From Leptasterias polaris (lineage: Eukaryota > Echinodermata > Asteroidea > Forcipulatida > Asteriidae), in NCBI GenBank assembly GCA_037783415.1, contig JAZGTN010000054.1, positions 1,302,001 through 1,366,000 of the forward strand: 64,000 nt of DNA, in the 5' to 3' direction. This document shows, piece after piece, positions 39,714-53,031 of this stretch; the stretch's first letter is position 1; every line of letters starts with the position of its first letter. The translations under genes and the position numbers were made by a program. Below the pieces are notes generated by a model that saw nothing but the letters and a program-made list of their open reading frames with translations, ran no database searches and was not told the DNA's origin.

Positions 39714-41477
39714 GTCATCTTCAGTCATATCACCGGCTGGGGTGAATAAAGCAGCTTCATGATTCAATGGTGCAGTGTGCGTCATAGGGGGACATGGCGC
39801 CATTTTCTGTGTGGGGGCCGAAACTGGGAGTCTGGACTGTTGTGGCATCTGTCTGAAGACTAGAGTTTGAAGATGGCCATTGTATTCATCTTCAGAAATG
39901 TCAGTGTCGCTGGTATTTGGTTTATCCCGTGGTGCTGGCCTGCTTCTGGTGCGGGGTGTTTGCACACAGCGCGGTGTCCTCGACTTAGTCGGTTCGTCAC
40001 TGATGAGGTCATTACAGGGTAGCAACAGATTTCTGTGAAGAGTTCGTTTCCTGCCCGTCCCCTTTTCTGGACGCAGCTCGTACACTGGGGAGTCATCACT
40101 TAGTTGTCTCACCACAGTATGGACATCACTTTCCCAGTAGGCTCTCAGCTTGCCAGGCCCACCGGTTTCGTTGAGGTTCCGCACAAGTACTCTATCACCA
40201 GGTTGAAGGATAGTGCTGTGTACCTTCTTATCATAATGGTGTTTGCCACGGGCGGATGACTTGTCGGCATTTTTTCTTGCCGCCTCATACGCCTCTTCCA
40301 TCTGTCGTTTCCAGCGTTGACTGTAGTCTTGATGGTCCTTGGGTGGTGTTATTTGTGACAACCCAAAAGCCAAATCGATGGGAAGTCGAGGGGGGCGTCC
40401 ATACAGAAGAAAGAATGGAGAGAATCCAGTGGTATCGCAACGAGTGCAGTTATATGCGTGTACCACTTTGTTCAGAGATTCTTTCCAGCGGGACTTCTCT
40501 CTCTCGGGCAATGTACGGAGCATCCCCAGAAGGGTCCGGTTAAATCTTTCCACTTGCCCATTTCCCTGCGGATGGTAGGGGGTGGTGCGTGAGGGCGTGA
40601 TGCCAGAGAGGTGTTGAAGTCTGCGGAATAGTTGATTCTCAAACTCTCTTCCTTGGTCATGGTGAAGTTTATGCGGGAAGCCAAACCTCAAGACGAAGTC
40701 ATTAAAGATCTTCTCTGCTACCGTCTTACCCGATTTGTTAGTTGTTGGGTAGGCTTGGGCAAATCTTGTGAAATGATCCATGACGACCAAGATATATTCA
40801 TACCCTCCAACACTCCTCTCAAGATGGAGAAAATCGATGGAGACCATTTCAAATGGGGCTGTGGTGATTATGCTTCGGAGGGGCTCTCTGGTTTGTCGAT
40901 TGGGTTTCTTCTGCTGCAAACATCGGCAGACGTTCGTCACGAAGTGTTCAATGTCTTTCTGCATACGGGGCCAATAAAACCGATCTCGTGCGAGGTGGAT
41001 GACCCGTTCAGCCCCTAAGTGGCCCATTTCTTCATGAAGCTCCCTATAGACTATGCGGTGGTACTTACGAGGAAGGACGAGTTGGGACCTTGCACCTGCT
41101 CTCCGACATAACACTCCGTCTTCGTCAATGCTTAGCTTGGACCAGTCACGAAGAAGAAGGGTAGTATCTGGATGTTCTCCTGCCCGCGCTTGTCTATGCG
41201 GACGCTGTCCCCTGTCAACATGGCCAAGAACTGGACCGATGATAATATCAGCATGCTGAGCTGCCTTCAGTTGTTCTTTGGTGATATGGTGGGAGCTTGT
41301 AACACCGTCATCTGGGCTTGATGTAGACGCAGTCAGGGCACCAATCCATGGGAAATGGTCAGACTTATCAGCCTTGATTGCATCGATGGTGGCACTAAGA
41401 TGAGTTGGACTGATCTCGCTTGTGCACTGGGTTCTAAAGTTGTCTGTCAAGGGGCATACGGGAAAGGGCGTCGGCAT
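39708..41477 (-). CDS. pol: Element B pol, integrase part
   Basis: 589 codons. Integrase zinc finger (HEEMGH, VCRC), catalytic D, D, E in [16 protein letters not shown] and GQVERFN, then a C-terminal chromo-like region (PGDRVLVRN). The frame is shifted by one base from the upstream RT-RNase H frame (overlap 41434-41477), which breaks pol just after the RNase H domain. The C-terminus stops at a rearrangement junction (39713), so the natural end and the 3' LTR are missing. It is unlikely to be functional without the lost parts. Confidence 0.85.
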   Translation of the reverse strand: MPTPFPVCPLTDNFRTQCTSEISPTHLSATIDAIKADKSDHFPWIGALTASTSSPDDGVTSSHHITKEQLKAAQHADIIIGPVLGHVDRGQRPHRQARAGEHPDTTLLLRDWSKLSIDEDGVLCRRAGARSQLVLPRKYHRIVYRELHEEMGHLGAERVIHLARDRFYWPRMQKDIEHFVTNVCRCLQQKKPNRQTREPLRSIITTAPFEMVSIDFLHLERSVGGYEYILVVMDHFTRFAQAYPTTNKSGKTVAEKIFNDFVLRFGFPHKLHHDQGREFENQLFRRLQHLSGITPSRTTPYHPQGNGQVERFNRTLLGMLRTLPEREKSRWKESLNKVVHAYNCTRCDTTGFSPFFLLYGRPPRLPIDLAFGLSQITPPKDHQDYSQRWKRQMEEAYEAARKNADKSSARGKHHYDKKVHSTILQPGDRVLVRNLNETGGPGKLRAYWESDVHTVVRQLSDDSPVYELRPEKGTGRKRTLHRNLLLPCNDLISDEPTKSRTPRCVQTPRTRSRPAPRDKPNTSDTDISEDEYNGHLQTLVFRQMPQQSRLPVSAPTQKMAPCPPMTHTAPLNHEAALFTPAGDMTEDDI

Positions 41478-44001
41478 CTGCGTTTGACTTTCCAGGACGG
41501 TACTTAATTGTGAAATGAAAATCTGCTAATTCAGCAACCCAGCGATGTCCTGTTGCGTTGAGTTTGGCTGATGTCAAGATGTAGGTCAAAGGATTATTGT
41601 CTGTATACACAGTGAAGGAGGGAGCATAGTACAAATAATCTTTGAACTTTTCTGTGATGGCCCACTTTAGCGCAAGAAATTCTAGCTTTCCGGAATGCAG
41701 ATTGTAGTTCTTCTCAGCAGGGCTTAGCGTCCGTGAGCCATAGCCGATCACTCTCATCTTTCCATCCTGCTGCTGGTACAAGACAGCACCCAGTCCTTCA
41801 TTTGAAGCATCTGTATGCAGAATGAAAGGCTGCTGATGATTAGGGAAAGCCATTACTGGGGGGCAAGTGAGAAAACTCAGCAAATGTTCCATTACTTTCT
41901 GATGAGAAGCTTCCCATGTTATGCGTTGCCTTGACGACACTTGTCCTGCACTTTTACCTACAGCAGCTTTTCCTCGTGACTTTGAAGATGGTTTCATTGA
42001 GCTATTTTTGCTAGGTTGGTCATCACTGCATGGACTGGGTTTCTTCAGCAGTTCATACAATGGTTTAGCGATGGTAGAAAAGTTCTGGATATACTGACGA
42101 TAGTAGCCCAGTAGACCCAAGATTTTCCTCACCTCACCCACGGTACTCGGTTGTTTGTCACGGAGTGCCTCAACTGCTTTGATGTCTGCAGGATCCATCT
42201 TGTAGCCTTCACTACTGATAACTCTCCCCAAGTACCGCACTTCTTTCTGGAATAAGTTGCACTTGCTTGGCTTGAGTTTGATACCACGGTCCTGGAGGCG
42301 TCTGAGGACTTGACGTATGTGTTCGACATGTGACTCAAATGTTTTTCCGTAGACCAGTATATCATCAAGGTAGACTACGGCGATTTCTCCAACTAGACCA
42401 TCAAGACAGGATTCCATACACCGTTGAAACACTGCAGGCGCATTAGTCAAACCAAAGGGAATCCGATTCCACTCATACAAACCCCAAGGGGTGACGAAGG
42501 CCGTCTTATGTTTGCTCTCTTCTGCCATGAAACCCTGGTGATAAGCTTTACCCTGGTCTAGTGTCGAAAACCACTCATTTCCACCGAGACTATCTAGAAC
42601 ATCTTGGATTCGTGGGATCGGTTGTCTATCGGGAATTGTCTTTCGGTTCAGCTCGCGGTAATCTATGCAGAGACGGAGAGAGCCATCCTTTTTCCGCACA
42701 CAAACTACCGGTGACGAGTAGGGAGACTCTGACTTCTCAATCCAGCCTCGGCCAATCAAGTCCTTCAAGTAGTTTTTCACTTCAGTGTAGAGTGGCGGGG
42801 GCACGGACATGTACGATTTCTGCACTGGCTGGTCATCCTTCAGACGTATATGCATTTTCAAGTCTTTGATGCAACCCATGTCACTGTCATCTTTTGAAAA
42901 TGCTCCTGCCTCTTCCCGCAACATCTTGTTAACATCTCGGCGTTGAGCCTCTGTTAAGTGACTGAGGTCAAACTGGGGGGTCCCAGTTTCTTCGGCAGAG
43001 TGTGCAGTGGAGACTTCATTTATTACAAATGTACGTTTATCTTGTGACGCTGGTATAGGCCTCTCGGGAATGGTTTCAATTGAAAGGGGGGACTGCAGTG
43101 TTCCTAATTGGGTTTGTTTCCGCAGGACGATATCATGATTGGATGTGTTTTGCACCAAGATGAAGACTTTGCTGGATGGCCCCTTTTTCAACCTAACAAC
43201 TGATGGTTGAGGATGAAGATCTTCTGGCCACTGGGTGTCCACATCAGGCTCAAAGACAGCGGTAGTGTCTTGATTCAGCAGACATGATGTCGCTCTGCAG
43301 GCTACCTCGATAACACTTCTGCCAGGTACGGTGACTCCCTTTCTGCCTACCTGGACACGGCAGATATCTTCTGGTGGCTCTTCTTGAATAAGGTTTGCAA
43401 GGGCTGTCACTGCTCTCCTCGTCATTGATGGGAATGCCGCTCTCACGGCTTGAATAGGGGTTGGATGGAGGGTGTCTCTTTGAACGATTTCTTCTATAAC
43501 GTTGTACCCAATTATGGGAACTCCTGAAGTTGCCCGTGTCACCAAAACTGGAACTTTAATCTCATGGTTCAGCCCTGTCGTCAAACTGAAGGAGACATTC
43601 AGCCAGCCATCATATGGTATAGGGGATCCATTTGCAGCCGTAAGGTTCAGGTCAGTTCCTCCTAACAGCTCACACAGTGGTCTCAGCTTGGCTTGGGGCA
43701 AGTGGGTTGCTCGCCACTCAGCAGGTATGATGGTGACCTGGGCTCCTGTGTCCCAAAGTGCCTGGGTCTTTGTTCCGTCTATCATGCAGCTCACCATACA
43801 TCTCTTACCCACTAGTCGGCTTACATTCGCTTGTCTTGAGGGGGCTATCGAACAAAGGTGGGACTTCTGGTAATTACTTTTGTAGGTTACTGGCCGTCCC
43901 GTGGCAGTAACCCTTGGCCGTTTCCCGGTTGATTGCGTCGCCACTGTCTGCATCCACGAGCAAAGTGCTCGCCAGAGCCACACTTGTAGCAATGCTCGCA
44001 A
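41434..44001 (-). CDS. pol: Element B protease, reverse transcriptase and RNase H
   Basis: 855 codons in the -1 frame relative to gag, overlapping its end by 115 bases. In order: aspartic protease ([12 protein letters not shown]), linker, reverse transcriptase with [21 protein letters not shown] and YLDD in [11 protein letters not shown], a tether with a serine/lysine-rich insert ([13 protein letters not shown]), RNase H ([24 protein letters not shown]), ending [11 protein letters not shown] before a stop caused by a frameshift. Ty3-type order. It belongs to a lineage clearly different from element A. Confidence 0.9.
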   Translation of the reverse strand: MRALLQVWLWRALCSWMQTVATQSTGKRPRVTATGRPVTYKSNYQKSHLCSIAPSRQANVSRLVGKRCMVSCMIDGTKTQALWDTGAQVTIIPAEWRATHLPQAKLRPLCELLGGTDLNLTAANGSPIPYDGWLNVSFSLTTGLNHEIKVPVLVTRATSGVPIIGYNVIEEIVQRDTLHPTPIQAVRAAFPSMTRRAVTALANLIQEEPPEDICRVQVGRKGVTVPGRSVIEVACRATSCLLNQDTTAVFEPDVDTQWPEDLHPQPSVVRLKKGPSSKVFILVQNTSNHDIVLRKQTQLGTLQSPLSIETIPERPIPASQDKRTFVINEVSTAHSAEETGTPQFDLSHLTEAQRRDVNKMLREEAGAFSKDDSDMGCIKDLKMHIRLKDDQPVQKSYMSVPPPLYTEVKNYLKDLIGRGWIEKSESPYSSPVVCVRKKDGSLRLCIDYRELNRKTIPDRQPIPRIQDVLDSLGGNEWFSTLDQGKAYHQGFMAEESKHKTAFVTPWGLYEWNRIPFGLTNAPAVFQRCMESCLDGLVGEIAVVYLDDILVYGKTFESHVEHIRQVLRRLQDRGIKLKPSKCNLFQKEVRYLGRVISSEGYKMDPADIKAVEALRDKQPSTVGEVRKILGLLGYYRQYIQNFSTIAKPLYELLKKPSPCSDDQPSKNSSMKPSSKSRGKAAVGKSAGQVSSRQRITWEASHQKVMEHLLSFLTCPPVMAFPNHQQPFILHTDASNEGLGAVLYQQQDGKMRVIGYGSRTLSPAEKNYNLHSGKLEFLALKWAITEKFKDYLYYAPSFTVYTDNNPLTYILTSAKLNATGHRWVAELADFHFTIKYRPGKSNADADALSRMPLDRQL

Positions 44002-45323
44002 CTATCTCCAGTGCCACTCCGTTGGCAGTTAGAACAGCCTCTCTGTCTGTTGGTGTCACGGTTGGTCCTAGGGGTCCACTGCTGGCGCTCACTAGGCTGG
44101 GCTAGCGACTGTTGCAGACCAGCTATCTGTGTTTTCAGGGTGGCAATCTCAGCAATTCCTGCCTTCAATTCAGCAAGGTCGGTCATTAAACTGCCTTGTC
44201 TCGGCTGCTCCTTGAGGTTGGTCCCCGAATCTTCTCTGCTTGATCCCAGCTGTTGTACCACTTTGACGGAGATGTGTTTTGCACTGGCCACGCCAAGTTT
44301 CTCTTGCCGTTCTGCTTCCTGGCGAGCTGCTATATTTATTTTCTCAAACAACTGCTCATCCGTCGTACTTGGATTCTGGAGATAGGGACGCAACTCTGAC
44401 TTGACAGCATCGCTCCTTAATCCAGTCAGAAGTCCATGCAGGAACATACTCTGTACAAGGGTGGGGTCATACTTCAATCCGGAACCTGCTTCCTGGCTTG
44501 CAAAGACAACGTTTTGTTTTAGATCAAGGGCACGAACGAGAAAACTCTGTGGGGATTCCTTGATGTCCTGAGTCACACGGGATAGTTGTTGATAAAGTTC
44601 TGTGGCATCTTTCTCTCGGTAATGTGACCGCAGAACTTGACGGAGACTGGGCAAGGCAAGGGCTACCCTACCTTCCAGGTAACTTCGCAAGGGAGAGCCT
44701 GGTGAAATCGCTCGGATAACGCCTTCAACGATCTCGCATTCGGTGTGGCCCTTTAGACGACCATTCTCGATCTGGTGAGCTAAGCTTGAAAAAGATAATT
44801 TATCTTTCTGGCCCGGCTCTCCTATCTGGCCAGAAATTTTGAACTCCCGTCTGGCTAGAGTCATCAAACTGTGGGGTGTGATGGGAGGGATGGGTTTCTT
44901 CAGCGCTAGCTCAGTATCTAGTATTAGTGGCTGTTCTCCACTTGCTGGTTGAGGAGGTGTTGTAGATTTAGATTCCATGGTCGGGGATGGTTCAGTCGAT
45001 AAATCTGATGAAGCTTGGGGTTTCACAACTGGTGGCTGAGGCTCAGGGACGAGTTTCTTTAGAAAACATTGTATCTCCTTGAAACTGTCCAGGCCTTGAT
45101 CCTCCATCTCGTCTATCTCATCTCGGTTGAGATGACGGTTGACTTTTCTTACGAGGATCTGGTGGTTGTCTTCTTTCGCCTCTAATGCATTATAATCGGG
45201 TAGATCGATGAACTCACAGACTTTGAGTAACTGGTCACGGGTGAGTTTACTGACCTGGCACATCAAAGACTGGCATAGCTCCTGTGCGGACTTCTCCATC
45301 TTGGGGGCAACTCGTTTCTTCAA
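43887..45323 (-). CDS. gag: Element B gag
   Basis: 478 codons. An N-terminal helical region (residues about 1-90) precedes a proline/serine-rich linker. A capsid-like region (about 190-330, with [13 protein letters not shown]) is followed by a coiled-coil ([20 protein letters not shown]) and a C-terminal cysteine region with one CCHC knuckle, [14 protein letters not shown], preceded by [13 protein letters not shown]. The frame is intact and expression of pol would need a -1 shift in the 43887-44001 overlap. The start ATG is the first in frame after the leader, though a second methionine follows at residue 9. Confidence 0.85.
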   Translation of the reverse strand: MKKRVAPKMEKSAQELCQSLMCQVSKLTRDQLLKVCEFIDLPDYNALEAKEDNHQILVRKVNRHLNRDEIDEMEDQGLDSFKEIQCFLKKLVPEPQPPVVKPQASSDLSTEPSPTMESKSTTPPQPASGEQPLILDTELALKKPIPPITPHSLMTLARREFKISGQIGEPGQKDKLSFSSLAHQIENGRLKGHTECEIVEGVIRAISPGSPLRSYLEGRVALALPSLRQVLRSHYREKDATELYQQLSRVTQDIKESPQSFLVRALDLKQNVVFASQEAGSGLKYDPTLVQSMFLHGLLTGLRSDAVKSELRPYLQNPSTTDEQLFEKINIAARQEAERQEKLGVASAKHISVKVVQQLGSSREDSGTNLKEQPRQGSLMTDLAELKAGIAEIATLKTQIAGLQQSLAQPSERQQWTPRTNRDTNRQRGCSNCQRSGTGDSCEHCYKCGSGEHFARGCRQWRRNQPGNGQGLLPRDGQ

Positions 45324-45535
45324 ACTCTTTGTTTGGTCTTTGACTCCGCCCCTTGCTTGCTTTGTCCACCACTGCTATTCTCCTGTCTCTTGCACTACCA
45401 GGTCTGGACTCCTGTTACCATGGTTACTGTAGCTTGGGTCTTGGGTTCAGGTTCATGGTCGCTGGACAGGCGCTGTCGTTGAGCATTCTAACGGATGTAA
45501 TGCTGAAACACACCTGTCCCGTCGGAGGTGCCAAA
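45324..45535 (-). promoter_or_regulatory. Element B leader with primer-binding site
   Basis: Read on the minus strand, the LTR ends ..GGTGCAACA. TGGCACCTCCGACGGGAC follows at 45533-45516, in the position of a tRNA primer site. The cognate tRNA was not identified. The rest is non-coding leader to the gag ATG. Confidence 0.6.
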
Positions 45536-46738
45536 TGTTGCACCCGTCGTGAATCAGAGATTCACTCCACGGTGTACATTAATGTTGCAATTCTGTATAA
45601 AAGGATGAAATAAGAATTCACAATGAGTTGGGTCTTTCACTTTTAATCATTATGTCTTGATCTCACTGCCACATCATCCAGTATCTATCTTTAACAATAA
45701 TAACAATACTTCTTAAACATTTACTTAGAAACTTGTCATTGTTTCGACAATAATTACTTTCTCTGCCTCACTTCAATCCTAGTATCATTTGCAATAAACA
45801 AATACTCAGAGTGTCAATAATATACACTAGGTCGAAATCTATTAATGCTTACTACATCTGTTCACTTCTGAAACCCAACTCCACAAGTAAAGCAATCGCA
45901 GTGTTTTTGCCCAATAGTCAAAACAAAGAAACACATTGACTTTAGAGAATAAAGAAACACATAAACAAACCCTACTGGGATATGAGCAAAGTCTTGGGTC
46001 TGATATAAACAAAATCAACTTGGCTAAAACAAGGCAAAGTCACTTTCTAACCTGGCACTTGCCTCTTAACAAATAAAACAAAGAAGGTTGTTCAGGCAGC
46101 AAGGCTATCCCAGGCTATCTAGGCTATTAAAGAGCTACCACTGACCAAGCCCTCAGGGGTTTAAGTTAATGACCCTGCTAGCCTTTTAGTCTCCACTCAG
46201 GGTTACTGTCTCAGACCAGGGTGGTCTTTTTGTACACGTGTATCTACATACATAAAGTACTGTACAACTAAACTTAGAAAAGATGGGGAACTACCCCTGC
46301 TTTTCCTCTAGAAATATACATAGTTGGAAAAGTCCTAAAACACCATTCTTAGCATCAAACATTTCTATAGAATATGAGCTATCAGAAACTCAAGTTAATT
46401 AATCAAAACATAATAAGGAAATGGAATAAAAAGTCTAAATCAATTCAGTACACTTCAGAGCCTTAACCATGTTTCAACCCAATTCAGTAAAGCATAGGCC
46501 TACACACATCATGGTTCATGGTAAAAGTTATAGCTAAATTTGAGGAGGTAAATCTCTCCTATCCTTAAGTTAAAACAAGTTTAGAATAATACCACATCAA
46601 TCTATAGTTTATGAACTTATTAGATAATACAAATTAAAATCCACATACCTGTATAAAAGGATGAAATAAGAATTCACAATGAGTTGGGTCTTTCACTTTT
46701 AATCATATGTCTTGATCTCACTGCCACATCATCCAGTA
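45536..46738 (-). repeat. 5' LTR of element B
   Basis: Nearly identical to 34726-35927 (a handful of single-base indels and substitutions). It contains the same 90-bp internal duplication. It borders the gag leader on its left and block X copy 2 on its right. Confidence 0.8.
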
Positions 46739-49700
46739 TGGGGGGGGACTGCTGTGGGGTGAGACCCATACCCACTCATTGAGGTATTTCCAACCTTTTG
46801 ATTGGCTTAAATCGGCTGTTGAAACAAAGGGGTGGTCAAGCAGCTATTGACAAATTAGAGGGGGCATAATAGTTGAAAATTTAGGAGGGGGCATAAGCGA
46901 CCTCTACACTTGGAAAGATAAATCACTTACTTCTTTGCAATGTATAAATCTCTAATTCCTGTAAATATTACCGAATAATCTCACGGAAGATTGCTGTGAA
47001 TACTTCTTCATTACTTCCGTTCAGTGAAAACGTTAGTCCATTCACAAAATTGTCTCATAACATGACGTCATAGGGTTTCCAGATCACGTGATGATTTATT
47101 ATAATTATTTCTTGTAATAATCAACCACAACTGTTTTTGCATGATTTGAAGATGTATAAATTCTACAAATAATTTTTGGTGTATAAATATTCAAATGATT
47201 TGGCAATGGAAATGATAAATGCAAACTTTGAGATTTACTTAATGTATCTAGGTCGCCATGTTGGTTACTATAAACAAACAGACTTGTAACCAATCACAAT
47301 CGCAGCGCGGCACGTATAAAAGCAGCAGGCGCATTCCATTTGATGCGATGATTTTATGTTCAGTTGCCGCAAGCTAAAGTTTCTGCCTGAATTGTTCATT
47401 GTTAACATGTTAATAAAGTCGCATCCAAAACCACTAGACTCAACGGATTTATTGGTAGAGTAGTTAAAACTAGAGACCCTACCATTCTGACTTCACTTTA
47501 TCGCTCAATTAGCAGACCCATACTTGAATACGCAGCTCCAGTCTGGTGCCCTGTTCTTTCGACTCAGCAAAAAACGCTAGAGAAGGTTCAGAGGCGATTC
47601 ACCCGTTTTTGTTTGGGTCTGCCGAGAAGGGCTTTAATTAATTCTGTCAATGAAATCGAGTATTCAGACAGGTGTGTCAAGCTGGGTCTGCCTCTTTTAA
47701 TCAATCGGGTTCATTTCCTTTCAATAACGTTTGTTATTAAATGTTTATATAACAAATTTGACATTGACACTGACACTCTAATTCCCATTAATTGTAGACA
47801 TATCGAATCTATTAAATTTTGCCATCAACTGGCTCGATCCAATGCTGCCCATCATTCTCTTTTTCACAGATTCCCAAGATTATGGGATGAACTACCGGCC
47901 TGCATTAAAGATACAATTATCCATAGTTTATCCTCCTTTACAAATTCACTCAGAAATCATTTATTAGTCCCTGGCCAGGAAGTCCCCTTGACCAAAACTG
48001 TTTAACATTATTCCATGCCCATACAAATACCTTGCTGAATGTTTTTATTCTCAATATTCATAGTGCTTTTTACATTGTAAATTACCAGAATCTCTCTTTT
48101 ACCAAGTTTGTATTTAAAAATGCCCATATGTGCTTTTATAGTTTTAATTACATGTAGTTCTCATATTTTTATACTGTAAGCCATGTTTTATTAATGTCAT
48201 TTATGTCCATAATGTCCTTTTGTATTGTCTGTTTCTTAAATTGTGGCATCAGGAGATTAACTTGATAGTAATTTAGTTTACTTTTTTTTAAATCCATCAG
48301 GGGTGCTACTTTTTTTCTCTCTCTCTCTCTCCTATGTGTATATTTGTTTTCTTTATTGTTCTCATTTCTTTTGTACTTTGCTTTTTTTACCTGTGAAATT
48401 AATAAATGAAATGAAATGAAATGAAATGAAATTGTTATTACTCCTTTGTTTGCTTAGATTGGTCAAGGTGTGTTTTGTTATAGCTCCATCAATTATAGAT
48501 TTTGTTGTGCATTTTAAGAGAATTTATCCCATCTCAGCTTGAATATAAATTTAGGTGAATTTTGTGCACTTATTTCTGCATTGTTTTCATAAATATTGAA
48601 ACTCAGGATATTTGGATGCAAGATTGTACACGATAAATCTTGATGATACTTGTACATTTATTGACTATTTTTGTGTATATATTAAGAATGATAATGGCAG
48701 TTGCCGCAAGCTAAAGTTTCTGCCTGATTAGTTTGTTTTAACTTAAGGGCAGAACGGCGGTAACCAAACAACGCACAAGTCACGTTAGTCCATAGTCTTC
48801 TAATCTACACAAAATACTCCGGTAACTCCGGCTGAGTACTACTAATTAATAGACCTTATGCATTGACGTCACCAAGCCGCCATCTTAGAGGTAAACTGAT
48901 GATGAAACAATGGAAACGCGCTGATTTGTACGCGCGGCGCACAAGACTGGCCAATGAGCATCTTCCTTTTGACCTCTAGGTGAGGGCGCCCTACTAAAAT
49001 GACGTCATATGCATAAGGTCTATGAGTAGCAGTTGAACCTGGCGGAGTACCAGAACGGCGAACTGCGGGTGTTTAATGAGTAGCAGTTGAACCTGGCGGA
49101 GTACCAGAACGGCGAACTGCACGGGTGTTTAATGAGTAGCAGTTGTACCTGGCGGAGTACCAGAACGGCGAACTGCGGGTGTTTAATGGGTAGCAGTTGA
49201 ACCTGGCAGAGTACCAGAACGGCGAACTGCGGGTGTTTAATGGGTAGCAGTTGAACCTCGGGCGGAGTACCTGAACGGCGAACTGCGGGTGTTTAATGAG
49301 TAGCAGTTGAACCTGGCGGAGTGAGTACCAGAACGGCGAACTGCGGGTGTTTAATGAGTAGCAGTTGCACCTGGCGGTGTACCAGAACGGCGAACTGCGG
49401 GTGTTTGAGTAGCAGTTGCACCTGGCGGAGTACCGGAACAGGACTGTATTGGTATTGCCGGAGTAATTGGATCAATTATTCAATTGCAGTTGTTTATATA
49501 GGATTTCAGAAGACTTTAGGATTGATCATTGCTATGTTCATTGTCATTTGAGTGAATTCAAGTTCAGGAATAAAGAAGTGTTTAAATGTTTACTGCGGCA
49601 TCAAAGTGAGAATTTATTTAGTTTCTTTTCTCCGTCCTTTGGTAAATATTGGAGTTTTAGCTACCTGGTTGTACATGTATACCTCAACCAAACGAACCTA

Positions 49701-50250
49701 CTAGGGATGGATCCACACAAAATTTATTGTCGTGGTAGCCCACCACCACAGGGGCGCACCACACCAAATAAGCCAGAATTAATGCGCCAAGCTACTTATC
49801 ATAATTTGTAAACCCACAACTTATTTTTAATTACAACGTTTTGGGGGTCATGCAATTAATAGATTGTGTAAATATAATAATCTATCACAACCTGAGGGTT
49901 CTGTGCTTCAACTTTTGAGGAGACTTGATAAATTTAGGCGTTAAAGTTGGCCCTATTTGACCGGGTAAGTAGAGAAGTGCTTCACGAAAACTGGCAGCAA
50001 GTCGGTTTTGGAAAAATACAAATTTTCGCGTTTTTTTCTTCTGGGGTAGTTAGCAAAAATTCCAAACGGCTGACCTGGCAAAAATTGAAAAGAATTCTGA
50101 AGTTCAGTCGTCCGAAAATATGTTTGATTGGTTTTCAAGAGGCTGAGAGACTTTCACGATTTTTTGAGTATTTTTGAATATTTATCATTTAGCATTGGTT
50201 CCTATGGGAGTTTATTTAGTGTGGTGCGCCCTATATATACAACATGGCGG
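46739..50250. repeat. Block X, copy 2
   Basis: Same content and order as copy 1: P1 46940-47389, LINE 47406-48430, P2 to 48726, MITE 48850-49023, 54-bp minisatellite 49024-49446, 480-bp element 49752-50231. Offset from copy 1 is 10,814 bp. It runs directly into the satellite array, whereas copy 1 is cut at ACATGGCGG. Confidence 0.85.
47613..48005 (+). pseudogene. LINE reverse-transcriptase C-terminal remnant, copy 2
   Basis: Identical protein remnant to 36799-37191 (RWDE-type tail FPRLWDELPACI). 5'-truncated and not functional. Its matching 3' tail and microsatellite end at 48430. Confidence 0.8.
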
Positions 50251-50695
50251 CGCCCGTGCAGCCATGTTTGTGTTCTGTTTACATTTATGTAGGCTTGAAA
50301 CAACGACAGTAATGAGTTGTGTGGGGGCATTGTTTGTCACTTTGTTGCTGTTTTTACATTGGAAACATCATTTCTTTGACTGTAAACTGTTAGTATAGCA
50401 ATAATGTTTCTATTTCCTCAAATTACAATACATTTATTAACCGAGAATAATTCAACGTTTCACACTCAAAGAGGGGTTTGCTTTCTAAACCTGCATGGTT
50501 AAACTATGAAAAGTAATAAGTATGAGACTGACGGTTTTAGTCACATTCAAAGAATCATGAGCCAACGTGGCTGGTTGAATATGAAAAAGGAGAGAAAAAC
50601 CACCAACAGACTATTTGAAGAGGAGTAGGGGAGGTGGTGGATATGTCATCATATATGTCAAGTTTCCGGAAGGTGAATACACTCTGATGCGTGTG

Positions 50696-50955
50696 AAACC
50701 CTAGGCCTAGCCCCCAACCAGCAGCCTAAACCCTACACTATACTGTACAACCCTCGGCAAAAACCGTAGCCGTCAGCCCAAACCCCAGCCCCCAGCCCAA
50801 ACCCTACACCCAAGCCGAATCATAGCCCCCAGCCCTAACCCTAGCCCCTAGCCGAAATCATAGCCCCAGCCCAAACCCTAACCCCCAGCCGAGCCTACCC
50901 CCAAAGCCCAAAACCCTAGCCGTCAGCCCGGACCCTATCCCCCAGCCCAAACACC
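50696..50955. repeat. Degenerate CCCTAA/CCCTAGCC-like tract within the satellite monomer
   Basis: About 260 bases built of variants of AGCCCAAACCCTA, including CCCTAACCCTAGCCCC. It repeats in each monomer (for example 52094-52353, 53976-54235). It resembles eroded TTAGGG-type telomeric repeat, but perfect runs are short. Confidence 0.6.
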
Positions 50956-53031
50956 TTATTAGCTTACAGTCTTAACTCTTAACTCTTAACTATAGTCCAA
51001 TTGTTCCCGTTCACCCTCAATTTATTAACCGTAAAGTGTCTGGAAGGGCATTTTGCAACAAGCCCCGCCCACGCCCCGCCCACCCATTCACCCCCTTATC
51101 CCTTAAAGCTAGGTAAAATGAAACTTGGAATGACAATTAAACGTGGTAAAATGACCTATGTATATTCTTTTTTGTTATAAAGTTCACCATTTTAAACTCA
51201 ATATGATTACATGGTTAAAAATGTTGGCGGGTAAGCAAAATCTACCCCCCCCCCCTTCTCAGGCCCTCCCTCTTCAATCCCCTTTCCCTTTTACAGCTTC
51301 CACATTAGTTAACCCCCACTTGTCAATTATTAAAAATAATTGTAAGGCGTTTAGAATCGTATAACTAAAAAAAAGAGATAAGTTTATAACTTGTTGAGTG
51401 ACTAGGATTTGGATATAACAACTGACTTGTCATTAGAGTGTACACAGCGTGTAATGCAGGTTTTTCTTATCGCATTGCTTAGAGTACATGTAAATGCTCA
51501 AACATGTTTGACCTTGTTGTAGACGAACGCAATAACATTTCCAATTCATTTTTTCAGATATCAAGTCAGTGACTTATTTTCAACAATTTAAGCATAATTT
51601 TTTAACCATAAAGAATAATTAAGTGCCCTTATATATACAACATGGCGGCGCCCGTGCAGCCATGTTTGTGTTCTGTTTACATTTATGTAGGCTTGAAACA
51701 ACGACAGTAATGAGTTGTGTGGGGGCATTGTTTGTCACTTTGTTGCTGTTTTTACATTGGAAACATCATTTCTTTGACTGTAAACTGTTAGTATAGCAAT
51801 AATGTTTCTATTTCCTCAAATTACAATACATTTATTAACCGAGAATAATTCAACGTTTCACACTCAAAGAGGGGTTTGCTTTCTAAACCTGCATGGTTAA
51901 ACTATGAAAAGTAATAAGTATGAGACTGACGGTTTTAGTCACATTCAAAGAATCATGAGCCAACGTGGCTGGTTGAATATGAAAAAGGAGAGAAAAACCA
52001 CCAACAGACTATTTGAAGAGGAGTAGGGGAGGTGGTGGATATGTCATCATATATGTCAAGTTTCCGGAAGGTGAATACACTCTGATGCGTGTGAAACCCT
52101 AGGCCTAGCCCCCAACCAGCAGCCTAAACCCTACACTATACTGTACAACCCTCGGCAAAAACCGTAGCCGTCAGCCCAAACCCCAGCCCCCAGCCCAAAC
52201 CCTACACCCAAGCCGAATCATAGCCCCCAGCCCTAACCCTAGCCCCTAGCCGAAATCATAGCCCCAGCCCAAACCCTAACCCCCAGCCGAGCCTACCCCC
52301 AAAGCCCAAAACCCTAGCCGTCAGCCCGGACCCTATCCCCCAGCCCAAACACCTTATTAGCTTACAGTCTTAACTCTTAACTCTTAACTATAGTCCAATT
52401 GTTCCCGTTCACCCTCAATTTATTAACCGTAAAGTGTCTGGAAGGGCATTTTGCAACAAGCCCCGCCCACGCCCCGCCCACCCATTCACCCCCTTATCCC
52501 TTAAAGCTAGGTAAAATGAAACTTGGAATGACAATTAAACGTGGTAAAATGACCTATGTATATTCTTTTTTGTTATAAAGTTCACCATTTTAAACTCAAT
52601 ATGATTACATGGTTAAAAATGTTGGCGGGTAAGCAAAATCTACCCCCCCCCCCTTCTCAGGCCCTCCCTCTTCAATCCCCTTTCCCTTTTACAGCTTCCA
52701 CATTAGTTAACCCCCACTTGTCAATTATTAAAAATAATTGTAAGGCGTTTAGAATCGTATAACTAAAAAAAAGAGATAAGTTTATAACTTGTTGAGTGAC
52801 TAGGATTTGGATATAACAACTGACTTGTCATTAGAGTGTACACAGCGTGTAATGCAGGTTTTTCTTATCGCATTGCTTAGAGTACATGTAAATGCTCAAA
52901 CATGTTTGACCTTGTTGTAGACGAACGCAATAACATTTCCAATTCATTTTTTCAGATATCAAGTCAGTGACTTATTTTCAACAATTTAAGCATAATTTTT
53001 TAACCATAAAGAATAATTAAGTGCCCTTATA

